DNA of 64,000 nucleotides from Blastopirellula retiformator (lineage in GTDB: Bacteria; Planctomycetota; Planctomycetia; Pirellulales; Pirellulaceae), in NCBI RefSeq assembly GCF_007859755.1, contig NZ_SJPF01000001.1:846734-910733 (forward strand), in the 5' to 3' direction. Of this stretch, positions 1-8,938 are shown piece by piece (the first letter of the stretch is position 1; each line of letters opens with the position of its first letter). The translations under genes and the position numbers were made by a program. The notes under the pieces were generated by a model. The model had not been told where the DNA came from, did not search any database, and saw only the letters and a list, made by a program, of their open reading frames with translations.

Positions 1-101
1 AGAGCGTAGCTCTTCGCGGCTCGCAAAATAACGACTTACGTCGCTATTTTGGGATCGCATCCCTGCGATCACGCAGTCCGTCGAGAAAATCAACGGACTG
101 T
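1..101. repeat. Dispersed hairpin repeat, copy A (cut by window start)
   Basis: This is the right-hand part of the 151-bp core element seen complete at 60283-60433 and 30243-30393. It holds three inverted repeats: the AAAATAACGAC/GTCGCTATTTT hairpin (about 27-51), GATCGCA/TGCGATC (about 53-70) and CAGTCCGT/ACGGACTG (about 74-100). A TA dinucleotide follows the last base (102-103), as at the ends of other copies. The left part lies outside the window. No reading frame is evident, so it is a non-coding mobile or structured element by inference. Confidence 0.8.
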
Positions 102-153
102 TAAGGACTTCATTGCGAGGCGCAATTCGTAAAACCAACGGAAACACAGGCCC

Positions 154-2052
154 ATGGCGGATGACCTGACATCGACCGAAAAGGACGAAAGCAAAGCCAC
201 GTGGGCCAAGCTTTCGCTGGTCGCGCTCGGGGTCGTCTATGGCGATATCGGCACGAGTCCGCTGTACGCATTGCGAGAGTGTTTTCAGGAGGATCATGCC
301 ATCGCCGCGTCGCACGATCATGTGCTTGGCGTGTTGTCGCTGATCTTCTGGGCGCTGGCGATCGTCATTTCGACGAAGTACCTCCTCTTCATTCTGCGCG
401 CCGACAATGAAGGAGAAGGGGGAATCCTGGCGCTGGCGGCGCTGGTTACCTCGGGCGATTTGCAAAGCGAAAATCGCCGCTGGATTATTTTCACGCTTGG
501 ATTGCTGGGCGGATCGCTACTGTACGCCGACGGGATGATCACGCCGTCGATCTCGGTCTTGAGTGCGATGGAAGGGTTGGAGGTGGCGGCGCCGGCGCTG
601 GAAGCGTACGTCGAGCCGATCACCATTGCGATCTTGATCGGGTTGTTCCTGTTTCAATCGAAGGGAACGGCCAGCGTCGGAGCTGTTTTTGGCCCAGTCA
701 TGATGATCTGGTTCGCCGTGTTGGCGATCATGGGGATCTCGCAGTTGATCCAAGCTCCGCAAGTGCTGGCCGCGATTCATCCGGCCTACGCGATACAGAT
801 GCTGTCGGAGAATGGCCTGGCCGGATACCTGGTGTTGGGATCGGTCTTTTTGGTCGTCACCGGCGGCGAAGCGCTCTACGCCGATATGGGGCATTTCGGC
901 AAGCGGCCGATCCGCACCAGTTGGTACTGCGTCGTGCTGCCGGCGCTGCTGCTCAACTACTTTGGGCAAGGCGCCTTTCTACTGCGCCATCCAGAAGGCG
1001 CCGTGAATCCGTTTTACTTGATGGCGCCCGGTTGGGCCCTCTACCCGCTGATCTTCCTTTCGGCTTTGGCGACGGTGATCGCGTCGCAAGCGGTGATTAC
1101 GGGCGCGTTTTCGCTGACGCTGCAAGCGATTCAACTCGGCTACAGCCCACGGATGAAGATTCGCCATACTTCGGCCGAGCAGATCGGTCAGATCTACATT
1201 CCGCTGGTGAACTGGGCGTTGATGTTCGCCTGCATTGGGCTGGTGTTGGGATTTCGCACGTCGAACAACCTGGCGGCCGCGTATGGCGTTGCGGTGACGA
1301 TCACGATGGTGATTACGACCGTGCTTTTTTTCCTGCTGACGCGGATGCGTTGGAACTGGCCGTTGCCTTTGGCGCTGGCGGTCTCGGGGGCGTTCTTGGT
1401 CGTCGATCTCTCGTTCTTAGGAGCGAACCTGTTTAAGGTCTCCAACGGCGGTTGGTTTCCGCTGTTGGTCGCTGGAGGCGCTTACGCGTTGTTGTCGACA
1501 TGGATGGCGGGACAGCGATTGCTGGCTCGCCGGATTCGCGAAAGGGCGCTCTCGGTCGAGCTGTACATCGCCGACTTGATGAACGATCCTCCGACCCGCG
1601 TTCCCGGATTAGCAGTTTACATGACCGGCAACCCAGTCGGTACGCCATCGGCGCTGATACGGAACGTGCGTCACAACAAAATGCTGCACGAGCAGGTTGT
1701 CTTTCTGACGGTGACGACCGTCAGCGTGCCGCATGTCCGTCTGGCGAAGCGGTTTGACCTGGAAGAGATTGGCGAAGGGTTTTACCGCATTCAGATCGAC
1801 TACGGTTTCATGGACTCGCCCAATATTCCGCTCACCTTGGCGACGATTCCGGCCGACCAGATCAATCTTCAGGGAGAAGACGTCACGTATTTTCTGGGGA
1901 CCGAGCGTCTGATTGCGACCGCTCGGCCCGGCATAGCGGTCTGGCGCGAGCGGCTGTTTGCCTGGATGTCGCGAAACGCGCAGCCGGCGACGGCGTACTT
2001 CTCGCTGCCGCCAGATCAGGTGATGGAAATCGGCTCGCAGGTCGAGCTGTAG
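154..2052 (+). CDS. kup: Kup-family potassium uptake permease
   Basis: A 632-residue integral membrane protein of the KUP/HAK/KT family, which takes up K+ by H+ symport. The N-terminal signature GVVYGDIGTSPLYALRE (about residues 26-42) is diagnostic. About twelve hydrophobic segments follow, then a C-terminal cytosolic tail of roughly 170 residues, the usual layout at the usual length. The start lies 53 bases after repeat copy A. It converges on the peroxiredoxin-like gene with only 5 bases between the stops. No K+-responsive riboswitch was recognised in the leader. Family assignment is secure. Confidence 0.95.
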   Translation: MADDLTSTEKDESKATWAKLSLVALGVVYGDIGTSPLYALRECFQEDHAIAASHDHVLGVLSLIFWALAIVISTKYLLFILRADNEGEGGILALAALVTSGDLQSENRRWIIFTLGLLGGSLLYADGMITPSISVLSAMEGLEVAAPALEAYVEPITIAILIGLFLFQSKGTASVGAVFGPVMMIWFAVLAIMGISQLIQAPQVLAAIHPAYAIQMLSENGLAGYLVLGSVFLVVTGGEALYADMGHFGKRPIRTSWYCVVLPALLLNYFGQGAFLLRHPEGAVNPFYLMAPGWALYPLIFLSALATVIASQAVITGAFSLTLQAIQLGYSPRMKIRHTSAEQIGQIYIPLVNWALMFACIGLVLGFRTSNNLAAAYGVAVTITMVITTVLFFLLTRMRWNWPLPLALAVSGAFLVVDLSFLGANLFKVSNGGWFPLLVAGGAYALLSTWMAGQRLLARRIRERALSVELYIADLMNDPPTRVPGLAVYMTGNPVGTPSALIRNVRHNKMLHEQVVFLTVTTVSVPHVRLAKRFDLEEIGEGFYRIQIDYGFMDSPNIPLTLATIPADQINLQGEDVTYFLGTERLIATARPGIAVWRERLFAWMSRNAQPATAYFSLPPDQVMEIGSQVEL

Positions 2053-2057
2053 TGGGG

Positions 2058-2795
2058 CTATTTTTGTTCGCCGGCGACCTTCTTCACCGCGGCGACGACA
2101 TCGGCCGGTTCAGCCCGCTTGGTGTAGTCAGCGTCAAGGAAGGCGTAGCGAATCTTCCCCTTGGTATCGATCACATACGTCGCCGAGAGGGGCAGCTCCA
2201 TGGCGTCGCTGCCGTTCACTTCGCCCAGCTTGAGCATGTCGCGATAGAGGGGCAAGATCGTCTCGGGCAGTTCAAACACGAGACCGTATTTATGAGCCAC
2301 CGCGTTTTGTTTGTCATGCAGCGCGACGAAGTCGAGGTCGTTCGCTTCCGCCGTTTCCTTCGCCTTCTCCGGCAGTTCCGGCGTCAACACCACCAGCTTC
2401 GCCCCGGCGCCTTCAAGCGCTTTCAGCTCTTTCTGCATCGCGCGCAGTTGCAAGTTGCAGTAAGGACACCAGCCGCCGCGATACCACATCAACACGATCG
2501 GGCCTTCGCTCCACAGATCGCTTAGCTTGACCGACTTGCCGTTCCAGCCGGTCAGCTCGGCGTCGATGGCGGCGTCGCCAACTTGCTTGGCGGAGTTTTC
2601 GATGCCGGTGTCGCGTACCGTTTGGACCGCAGTCCGCATCGTCTTCAGCATCTCGGCGGGGAAGCGTTTGCCCGCTTCGTCCGATTTCTGCTGGAGCTGC
2701 TCTCCCAGGGTTGGCGGCTGTTGTTCTTGGCCCATGGCGGCGGGCGGAAAGAGAGCCGCAAACAACAGAAAGCACAGCGAAGTAAGTGAACGCAT
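2058..2795 (-). CDS. Secreted peroxiredoxin-like (AhpC/TSA) protein
   Basis: A 245-residue thioredoxin-fold protein. The chosen ATG at 2795 follows an AAGGA Shine-Dalgarno-like sequence and opens a clear signal peptide (MRSLTSLCFLLFAALFPPAA). A longer in-frame start at 2837 would spoil that signal. The active-site segment WYRGGWCPYC carries a CxxC pair, so it could act as a peroxidase or thiol-disulfide reductase on the periplasmic side. The segment before the fold is helical and Glu/Lys-rich. The exact substrate cannot be read from sequence. Confidence 0.85.
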   Translation of the reverse strand: MRSLTSLCFLLFAALFPPAAMGQEQQPPTLGEQLQQKSDEAGKRFPAEMLKTMRTAVQTVRDTGIENSAKQVGDAAIDAELTGWNGKSVKLSDLWSEGPIVLMWYRGGWCPYCNLQLRAMQKELKALEGAGAKLVVLTPELPEKAKETAEANDLDFVALHDKQNAVAHKYGLVFELPETILPLYRDMLKLGEVNGSDAMELPLSATYVIDTKGKIRYAFLDADYTKRAEPADVVAAVKKVAGEQK

Positions 2796-2914
2796 GATGG
2801 GTTTCCTTCGACGGGATGGGTGCATGAAGCGGCTCAACTACAGAGAACTGTACGCGAGCGCCCCGGCGCCGCTCGGTACGTTTCCCTACATCCGCCGAAA
2901 AGTTCTCCCCAATT

Positions 2915-4243
2915 TCACTTGGCGGCGGAAGGGGCGGGGCCGGCCGGAAACTGCAGCAGCGAAGCGCCTTTCGCAGGCATCGACTCGAGTGCAGCGGATA
3001 GCTTGGCGTGGGCCGCTTTGGCGCCCGGCTTTCCGTCGGGATCGGTGATGGGGCGTTTCTCGAGCACGTCGTTGGCGACATCGAACAGCCGACCATCGTC
3101 GTAGAGTTTCCAGCGTTGATCGCGGACAAAGATAGTCGGCTTAGTGCGCTCGGGACGCGGATTGTAGTAGCAGTAGAACCACTCGCGCGGCGTGCCTGGT
3201 TCGCCCAGCAGTTGCGGGGAAAAGGAGCGACCGTCGATCGCGCCGGGGATTTTGGCAGCGGCGAATTGGGCCAAGGTCGGAAAGAAGTCGGAGAAGTCGA
3301 CCAAATCGTCGCACGTCTGGCCAGCCGGAATCTTGCCAGGCCAATAGCCAATCATCGGAACCCGCGTCCCGGCGTCGGTCGTCTTTCCTTTGCCCCCTTG
3401 GATCTTCTCGCCGTCAAGTTGTGAGGCAAGTCGAACATGCGCGCCATTGTCTCCCACAAACAAGATCAGCGTGTTGTCGGTCAGCCCCCGCTGCTCGACA
3501 TGATCGACGATCTTGCCGATCAGCTTGTCCATGTAGGCGACCATGTCTTCAAAGTTCCGCTGCTTCGCCTTGCGGTCGCGGATTGCACTGTCAGGCGTCG
3601 GGACGAACGGGTCGTGAACCAAGATCATCGGATAGTAGACGAAGAACGGCTTGTCCGACTCTTGATCAATGAAGTTCAATATCTGGTCGACGCAGATGTC
3701 GGGGCCATATTTCTCTTTGCCGAACTGCCTGTTCTCGCCATTGATGTTGAGCAGCGGCGCGTCGTAACGTTCGCCCAGTTTGTCGACTTGCCACAAGCAC
3801 CACTGGTCGAAGCCGGCGTCGCCAGGAAGCGTGCCCTTGCCGCGAAACTGTTTGCTGTAGTTTTCGGCGCCGTAGAGCTGCCACTTGCCGGCGATCATGT
3901 TGCGATAGCCGGCTTCTTTCAGCAGATGGCCGAACGTGTACTGATCGCGATCGAGAACCGAAAAGGCGGAGTAGTTTCGTGCGTTGACCAGCCCAGTCAT
4001 CAACTTGACGCGACTCGGCGTGCAGAGAGGCTGCGAATAGCAATGCGTAAACTGCATTCCGCCGGCCGCCATCCGATCGATGTTGGGCGTTTGATACTGT
4101 TTAGAACCGTAGCAGCCGAAGCACTCGTAGCCGACGTCATCCGCCATGATCAGGATGATGTTGGGCCGCTCGGTTTCGGCAGCCGACAAGGCAAGCGGTG
4201 CGACGAGTAGCGTAACACAGGCGAGAAGCAGGCTGGTTCGCAT
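2915..4243 (-). CDS. Secreted type I sulfatase (arylsulfatase A family)
   Basis: A 442-residue sulfatase with a signal peptide (residues 1-21). The metal-binding DD pair is at 35-36 in NIILIMADDVGYE. The CxPSR motif (C74-T-P-S-R78) supplies the cysteine that an FGE-type enzyme converts to formylglycine. It probably hydrolyses sulfate esters of an algal or other polysaccharide, but the substrate is not predictable. Length is slightly short for the family and the C-terminus ends in a Pro/Ala-rich tail. No maturase or carbohydrate-active enzyme lies beside it. It is probably transcribed alone. Confidence 0.92.
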   Translation of the reverse strand: MRTSLLLACVTLLVAPLALSAAETERPNIILIMADDVGYECFGCYGSKQYQTPNIDRMAAGGMQFTHCYSQPLCTPSRVKLMTGLVNARNYSAFSVLDRDQYTFGHLLKEAGYRNMIAGKWQLYGAENYSKQFRGKGTLPGDAGFDQWCLWQVDKLGERYDAPLLNINGENRQFGKEKYGPDICVDQILNFIDQESDKPFFVYYPMILVHDPFVPTPDSAIRDRKAKQRNFEDMVAYMDKLIGKIVDHVEQRGLTDNTLILFVGDNGAHVRLASQLDGEKIQGGKGKTTDAGTRVPMIGYWPGKIPAGQTCDDLVDFSDFFPTLAQFAAAKIPGAIDGRSFSPQLLGEPGTPREWFYCYYNPRPERTKPTIFVRDQRWKLYDDGRLFDVANDVLEKRPITDPDGKPGAKAAHAKLSAALESMPAKGASLLQFPAGPAPSAAK

Positions 4244-4321
4244 GGCGAGACTCGACGGGAGGGACGGGATGAAAACGGTCCCATTCTAGTCGAGCGGAAG
4301 GCCGCTCGTCTCTCTAAATCG

Positions 4322-5107
4322 CTAACCGACCAGTTCGGCCTGCGTGGCGGTCGCGATTTTCTGGTTTTCGCTCGACTGGACGAAAGCGATCACATGGTAG
4401 TCGGCCGATTTTGCGTTTACGGGTAGCGACAATTGATGCTGTCCTTGCCCTGCCGGTGTGGCGATCGTCTGCAGCTTGCGGACCACATTAACGTGCGACA
4501 GCGTGCGGCCGTCGTTTTCGCCGGCGGTCACGTCGCGGGCCGCTTGCTTTTGCACCAGCGCCAGTTGCAACTGATCGCGTTTCGTAAGATTCGTGACGTT
4601 CCAGCGGACGATCGCCGCGTCTTGCTGGCGGGTGACCTCCACGGTTAGCTTCGTCGTCGTTTGACTGTCGAGACCTGCGCGGATCGCGCGATCGGTATTG
4701 GCGACGTTGGAGCCGACGAACTCGACGCGGCCATTGACGATCATCTGCGGCGTGTAAACCTGATTGGCGCCGAAGGCTTGGGCGTAACGACGTTGTCGTT
4801 GCGAATAGGCGGCGTTGCTAAACGGATCTTCCCAGCCGAGATAGTTCCAGTAGTCGACATGCAGCGACAGCGTGTAGATCGGCAGTTTCCGCTCGCGGGC
4901 AAGCTGGTTGACGCGAGCCAGATTTTGATCGGCGCTGGGGCAGCTGTTGCATCCTTGGGAGGTGAACAACTCGATCAACGCGAAGCCGCTCGATTGTGCT
5001 CCTTCTTCTTCGCCATGCAGCGACGAATTGAGCGGAGCGCCGCAGCCGGCGGTCAAGAGGGCGGCCAGGCGAAACGCCGCACGACGTGAGACAAGTGGAA
5101 GCGTCAT
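4322..5107 (-). CDS. DUF1223 thioredoxin-like secreted protein
   Basis: A 261-residue protein. The segment FALIELFTSQGCNSCPSAD is the DUF1223 hallmark, a thioredoxin-like fold with CxxC. The ATG at 5107 opens an export signal with paired arginines (SRRAAFRL) and a lipobox-like LLTAGC, so a Tat-exported lipoprotein is plausible. An in-frame upstream start at 5245 adds residues unlike a signal. The C-terminal half is beta-rich. Biochemical function of the family is unknown; a redox role is inferred from CxxC. Confidence 0.85.
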   Translation of the reverse strand: MTLPLVSRRAAFRLAALLTAGCGAPLNSSLHGEEEGAQSSGFALIELFTSQGCNSCPSADQNLARVNQLARERKLPIYTLSLHVDYWNYLGWEDPFSNAAYSQRQRRYAQAFGANQVYTPQMIVNGRVEFVGSNVANTDRAIRAGLDSQTTTKLTVEVTRQQDAAIVRWNVTNLTKRDQLQLALVQKQAARDVTAGENDGRTLSHVNVVRKLQTIATPAGQGQHQLSLPVNAKSADYHVIAFVQSSENQKIATATQAELVG

Positions 5108-5337
5108 GGGATTAGCATTCTGCGAAGGAGAAAAGGGCGACCAGGCTGCCGAAGTCACTGCAGCTTGCAATTCTGCAGGCGGAAATCGAGAAAATCGGTG
5201 AAGCAGCAGACCGATTTGCCGCGAGTTTACCAAGTTTTGCGGCAATTCAGCTAAGACGCCCTCTTGGAGCGACGCCGTCTTTTTCCAAGAATGGAGCCTG
5301 GAAATGCAAACCGGCGACGAACCATGAAGGCGCCCGC

Positions 5338-6159
5338 GTGACGGCCAAGGAATCGATTCAGCTGACGCAGGAGCGGGAAACGCTGCTGATCACCTTGTAC
5401 GGCAAGGCCGAAGAGAGCCGCCTAAGCGATTCGCTGCTGCAAGATCATCACGCGGTCGGCGTGATGGACCGTCTCGACTACGACTTTCCGAAACTGCGTG
5501 TGACGCGCGACGGCATGATCAGCGTTGCGATCCGTTCCAAAACGCTCGACGATTGGACGCGAGCGTTTTTGCAGCGCCATCCCAAGGCGACGGTGCTGCA
5601 CCTGGGTTGTGGTTTGGATAGTCGCATCTTGCGGGTTGATCCCGCCGAGGAGGTCGCCTGGATTGAAGTCGACTTTCCGGAAGTGATCGAACTCCGGCAG
5701 AGGATCTTCGCCGCGCGTCCAGGCTGCCACGTGATCGGCGCTTCGATCCTCGAAGCCGACTGGTTGGCGTCGATTCCAAAGCATCGTCCGACGCTGGTGG
5801 TCGCCGAAGGCGTGCTTCCCTATCTGCCGGCGGCGGCTGTGCCTGAATTGTTTCGACAAATCACCGAGCACTTTGACCAGGGGGAGATTGCGTTTGACGC
5901 GTACAGTCCGTTGGGCGTGAAGACGCTCAATTTGCTGCCGTCGATTCAAGCGACCGGGGCTCGGCTGCGTTGGGGATTGGGAGATCCCCGCTCGCTGGAG
6001 TCGCAAGCGCCAAGGCTAAAGCTTGTCGCCGAGGAGAGCGGCTTCGATCCGGGCCAGCTGACCCGGATCTCGTGGCCGCTAAGGACGCTCGCCCAGCTTA
6101 CGCAACTGGCGCCGCCGCTAAGGCGGTTGGGGCGACTGCTGCGGTATCGGTTTGGCTAA
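5338..6159 (+). CDS. Class I SAM-dependent O-methyltransferase (LCM/TcmP-like)
   Basis: A 273-residue methyltransferase of the leucine carboxyl methyltransferase/TcmP family. The SAM-binding segment ATVLHLGCGLDSRI is at about residues 82-95 and a second conserved stretch, VVAEGVLPYLP, at about 155-165. It starts with GTG: no in-frame ATG lies nearby, and GAAGG sits 7 bases upstream of the GTG. The 3' end overlaps the convergent HTTM gene by 62 bases, so antisense pairing of the two transcripts is possible. Substrate unknown. Confidence 0.85.
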   Translation: MTAKESIQLTQERETLLITLYGKAEESRLSDSLLQDHHAVGVMDRLDYDFPKLRVTRDGMISVAIRSKTLDDWTRAFLQRHPKATVLHLGCGLDSRILRVDPAEEVAWIEVDFPEVIELRQRIFAARPGCHVIGASILEADWLASIPKHRPTLVVAEGVLPYLPAAAVPELFRQITEHFDQGEIAFDAYSPLGVKTLNLLPSIQATGARLRWGLGDPRSLESQAPRLKLVAEESGFDPGQLTRISWPLRTLAQLTQLAPPLRRLGRLLRYRFG

Positions 6160-7084
6160 CTCGCGCGGTCGCCTGGTATTCGTACATGATCAGCGGCACA
6201 TAGGCGGCCAACAGGTAGAGTGGAAAGCAGCCAAGTTCCATCGAGACGAAGATCCCCAAGTGCATCGAGACCCCAAACCACAAGGCCCAAATGCGAGTAC
6301 GTCGGAACAGGATTAACAGCGGAAATCCGGTCTCCCAAACCAGCACGCTCCAGGTCATGATCTGCGTTACCCAGTAGGGCGTCGGCAGCAGGTCGGCCGA
6401 GAAACGGGTCAGGCTCAAGTCTCGCAGCACGTAGTACAGGCTATCGCCAGCAGTCCAGTTGTGCCCAGAGAACTTGCAGAGCCCGCTGGCGCCATACATG
6501 AAGGCGAATTGAATCAGCAGCAGACGCAGGGCCCATGGGGAAGCGAGCAGCTGAACGCTTGGCTCGCCGGAGGTCGACCGACGCAACGCGTCGATCGACC
6601 AAACGGCGCCGCAGGGAGTGAGCATCACGTACAACAGCAACATTCCATGAATGTGATCGCCAGCGTTGATCGCGTACATGTTGAGGTTGGTGAACGAAAT
6701 CGACAGCGCCCAAACCACGATCGCACAGATTCGGGTGTTCCAGCCGATCAATAGGCCGATTGTGGCCGCGATCCAAAAGTAGAACGCCAGCGTGATCGCC
6801 TGGGGATCGCTGATCTGCTGCAGCAGCGACCAGTGAAGTTGCGGGCGATCGAAGAACCAGCTGTAGATCTGCGGGTCGCCGGTGCTGCCGCGGCCATACA
6901 AGACCGACAGTTGCGGCAGCATGGTGACCAACTGATCGACCAGCAGAACCGCCGCGACGCCAATCCGCAGCATTGCGTAGTAATGAACGGCGATCGGCGC
7001 GGTCCACCAGCGGAAGCTCGACAACGGACGGGGGAGCCAAGGAGTAACGCCAACAACGCGGGTTGATTCTGAGACAGGGTTCAT
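6098..7084 (-). CDS. HTTM-domain membrane protein (vitamin K-dependent carboxylase-like)
   Basis: A 328-residue polytopic protein. After a short N-terminus it shows repeated hydrophobic helices and the HTTM-type arrangement (YYAMLRIGVAAVLLVDQL, then NMYAINAGDHIHGMLLLYVM), a family related to gamma-glutamyl carboxylase membrane domains. Its start overlaps the stop of the upstream partner gene by ATGA, so the two are translationally coupled. The C-terminus overlaps the convergent methyltransferase. The large extramembrane domain of true carboxylases is absent. Catalytic activity is unproven. Confidence 0.85.
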   Translation of the reverse strand: MNPVSESTRVVGVTPWLPRPLSSFRWWTAPIAVHYYAMLRIGVAAVLLVDQLVTMLPQLSVLYGRGSTGDPQIYSWFFDRPQLHWSLLQQISDPQAITLAFYFWIAATIGLLIGWNTRICAIVVWALSISFTNLNMYAINAGDHIHGMLLLYVMLTPCGAVWSIDALRRSTSGEPSVQLLASPWALRLLLIQFAFMYGASGLCKFSGHNWTAGDSLYYVLRDLSLTRFSADLLPTPYWVTQIMTWSVLVWETGFPLLILFRRTRIWALWFGVSMHLGIFVSMELGCFPLYLLAAYVPLIMYEYQATARVSQTDTAAVAPTALAAAPVA

Positions 7085-7884
7085 TGTTCCGACTCCGACG
7101 GCCAGGATTGATAGACGAACTGTTCGTTGGTGGGGTCGTACGCTTCGATCGGAAGGTACTCGCGAGGATAACTAGCGGCAGGCTGCCAGCGAGCGATCGC
7201 CATGCAGTAGGGGAGGGAGGCCTGATCTTGCGGTTGGCCAGGGGCGCCAATTTCAAAGCCGCGGACGTGCAGGATCACTTCGTCAGGCGTCGCGACATAC
7301 GGGTAATCTTCCTGAAACTCTTCGATCCGCAGCGAAGTCCAGGCCAGGTAAATGTCAAAGTCGGTCGCCAGTTTGTCATGTATCTGCTTTGCCCAACGCT
7401 GGCGGGCCGCGGCTTCGGTTTCGCCCGATTCAAACGTAAAGCTGAGGGTCAGGTTTTGCTCGATGCTGCGCAGACGATTGCCGGCGTAGCGGAGGTAGCT
7501 GGAAGCGTCGCTTGGTTCGTTGTCCGACAGCAGCCAGGTCGACTGGTCGCTGTCGCGCCAGCGAAACTCGCAGGCCAGGAAATTCGTTTGATCGTTGATG
7601 TTGGGAGCGAATAGCGACCACCGCTGCGGTTGTTCGGTGACTTGCCCATACTTGTCGACGGCGTAAACGACCGACGATAGGCCGCCGAGCGTTGCGCTGC
7701 GCTCTCCGGCGCGACTTTCGTCGAGCGCCTTGGTGATCGCCGACGAGGTCTCGGGATAGCGAAGTGTGACGACTTCTAGCGTTTCCAAACCGTTGGCGAC
7801 CGTGAGGTAGAAGAGCTGCCAAACGATGAATGTTCCGAGTGCGACGCTGCAACCGCATCGCCAAAGGTTGTGGGTAATCGACAT
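7081..7884 (-). CDS. Membrane-anchored partner of the HTTM protein, function unknown
   Basis: A 267-residue protein. The ATG at 7884 follows GGGAG at good spacing and gives an N-terminal membrane helix (LGTFIVWQLFYLTVANGL). The soluble remainder is mixed alpha/beta with no motif recognised beyond RWSLFAPNI and FRWRDSD. It overlaps the HTTM start by four bases. Proteins of this kind often precede HTTM genes in planctomycetes (from memory, not checked), so a two-subunit membrane complex is inferred. A terminator lies just upstream of its ribosome binding site. Confidence 0.75.
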   Translation of the reverse strand: MSITHNLWRCGCSVALGTFIVWQLFYLTVANGLETLEVVTLRYPETSSAITKALDESRAGERSATLGGLSSVVYAVDKYGQVTEQPQRWSLFAPNINDQTNFLACEFRWRDSDQSTWLLSDNEPSDASSYLRYAGNRLRSIEQNLTLSFTFESGETEAAARQRWAKQIHDKLATDFDIYLAWTSLRIEEFQEDYPYVATPDEVILHVRGFEIGAPGQPQDQASLPYCMAIARWQPAASYPREYLPIEAYDPTNEQFVYQSWPSESEQ

Positions 7885-7901
7885 TGCGATGAACTCCCGG
7901 C

Positions 7902-7943
7902 AAAAAAATAGGACGCCCCGCGGAGACGCAATCGCGGGGCGTC
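7902..7943 (-). terminator. Rho-independent terminator/attenuator
   Basis: Perfect 11-bp stem GACGCCCCGCG (7912-7922) with CGCGGGGCGTC (7933-7943), loop of 10, followed on the minus strand by a run of seven T (7908-7902). It lies 14 bases after the Lys/Pro-rich gene. It also sits immediately before the ribosome binding site of the 7884 gene, so read-through would be needed for that gene to be expressed from the upstream promoter. Confidence 0.9.
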
Positions 7944-7957
7944 GCAAAAGGAAGGAC

Positions 7958-8608
7958 TTAGTAACGCGGACCCTTCGGACCCTTCAAGTCACGCGGGGGA
8001 TGCGTGTAGGGAGGACGTTTGATGTCGCGAGGGGTCGGGTAGCCAGGTCCGCCCGGCTTGTGGCTGGGGACCGGTCGGGCGCCCGGGATCGGCACGCTGA
8101 TCTTGCGTTTGCCGCCGATGACCGGGGGAACGTGGGAGGTTGGAACTTGGCCTTTGGGGCTCGGTTTGGGCGCCTTGATGTCTTCAAAGATGTACTTGCG
8201 CCACTTGCTCGGCGGATCGGTCGGCTTGGGAGCGTCTTTGGCCGCAGGGTTGTGCGGCACGCTGTAACCGATTCGCGAGGTCGGGGCAGGGAGCGAAGAC
8301 TTCGGCCGCGGCTTGGGCGCCTTGATGTCTTCAAAGATGTACTTGCGCCATTTGCTCGGCGGATCTTTCGGCTTGGGAGCGTTTTGGGCCGACGAGTTGG
8401 GAGACGTCGTCATGCCAAACGGACGCGGCATCGATTGCGACTTCGGGCGGATCGGCGGCTTCTTCAAGTCGCGGAAGGTAAAGTCCCGCTGTTCTTTGGG
8501 TGGCTTGCTGGGGTGCGGGGCATGGTCGGCGTAGACCAGCGAAGTGGTGACGAGCGAGGCGCCCAGCAAGGTGACGGCGCCGGCCCATTTCTGCAGATTC
8601 AAAAGCAT
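7958..8608 (-). CDS. Secreted Lys/Pro-rich repeat protein, unknown
   Basis: A 216-residue protein with a signal peptide (MLLNLQKWAGAVTLLGASLV, cut near ADHAP). The ATG at 8608 follows GGAG. The mature part is very basic and proline-rich, probably disordered. It has a 49-residue period: the segment DPPSKWRKYIFEDIKAPKP occurs twice, identically. Five copies of a short motif [RE]-D-[IL]-K-x-P run through it (RDLKKP, EDIKAP, EDIKAP, RDIKRP, RDLKGP). No known family was recognised. A strong terminator follows, so it is probably monocistronic. Confidence 0.75.
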   Translation of the reverse strand: MLLNLQKWAGAVTLLGASLVTTSLVYADHAPHPSKPPKEQRDFTFRDLKKPPIRPKSQSMPRPFGMTTSPNSSAQNAPKPKDPPSKWRKYIFEDIKAPKPRPKSSLPAPTSRIGYSVPHNPAAKDAPKPTDPPSKWRKYIFEDIKAPKPSPKGQVPTSHVPPVIGGKRKISVPIPGARPVPSHKPGGPGYPTPRDIKRPPYTHPPRDLKGPKGPRY

Positions 8609-8938
8609 CGTTAATCTCCGATTGGAATTTTCAAGGCGACGTTTCACAACGTGCGTCGCTTCACCAGGAGGATTGACCTGGCCGATTCCAACCGGACAGA
8701 AAAAGCGAAACAATTTCGGCCGATCGGCGCTTTGCGGCGTTTTTTGCCTGTTTTTCCCTCTTCCGCTTTAGGCTCGTCGGACGATTATTCTGGCTACCGG
8801 CCAAATCGTGTGAAAAAATGAGATTTCTTGGCCGGCGGCGAACTTTTATGGCAATCTCTGAAAGAAATTGCAGCTGCGCTCCGTTTAAGAGGATGCTCGT
8901 GATTTCTTTGTTTCCGAATTACGAAGGAGACCAGCCGC

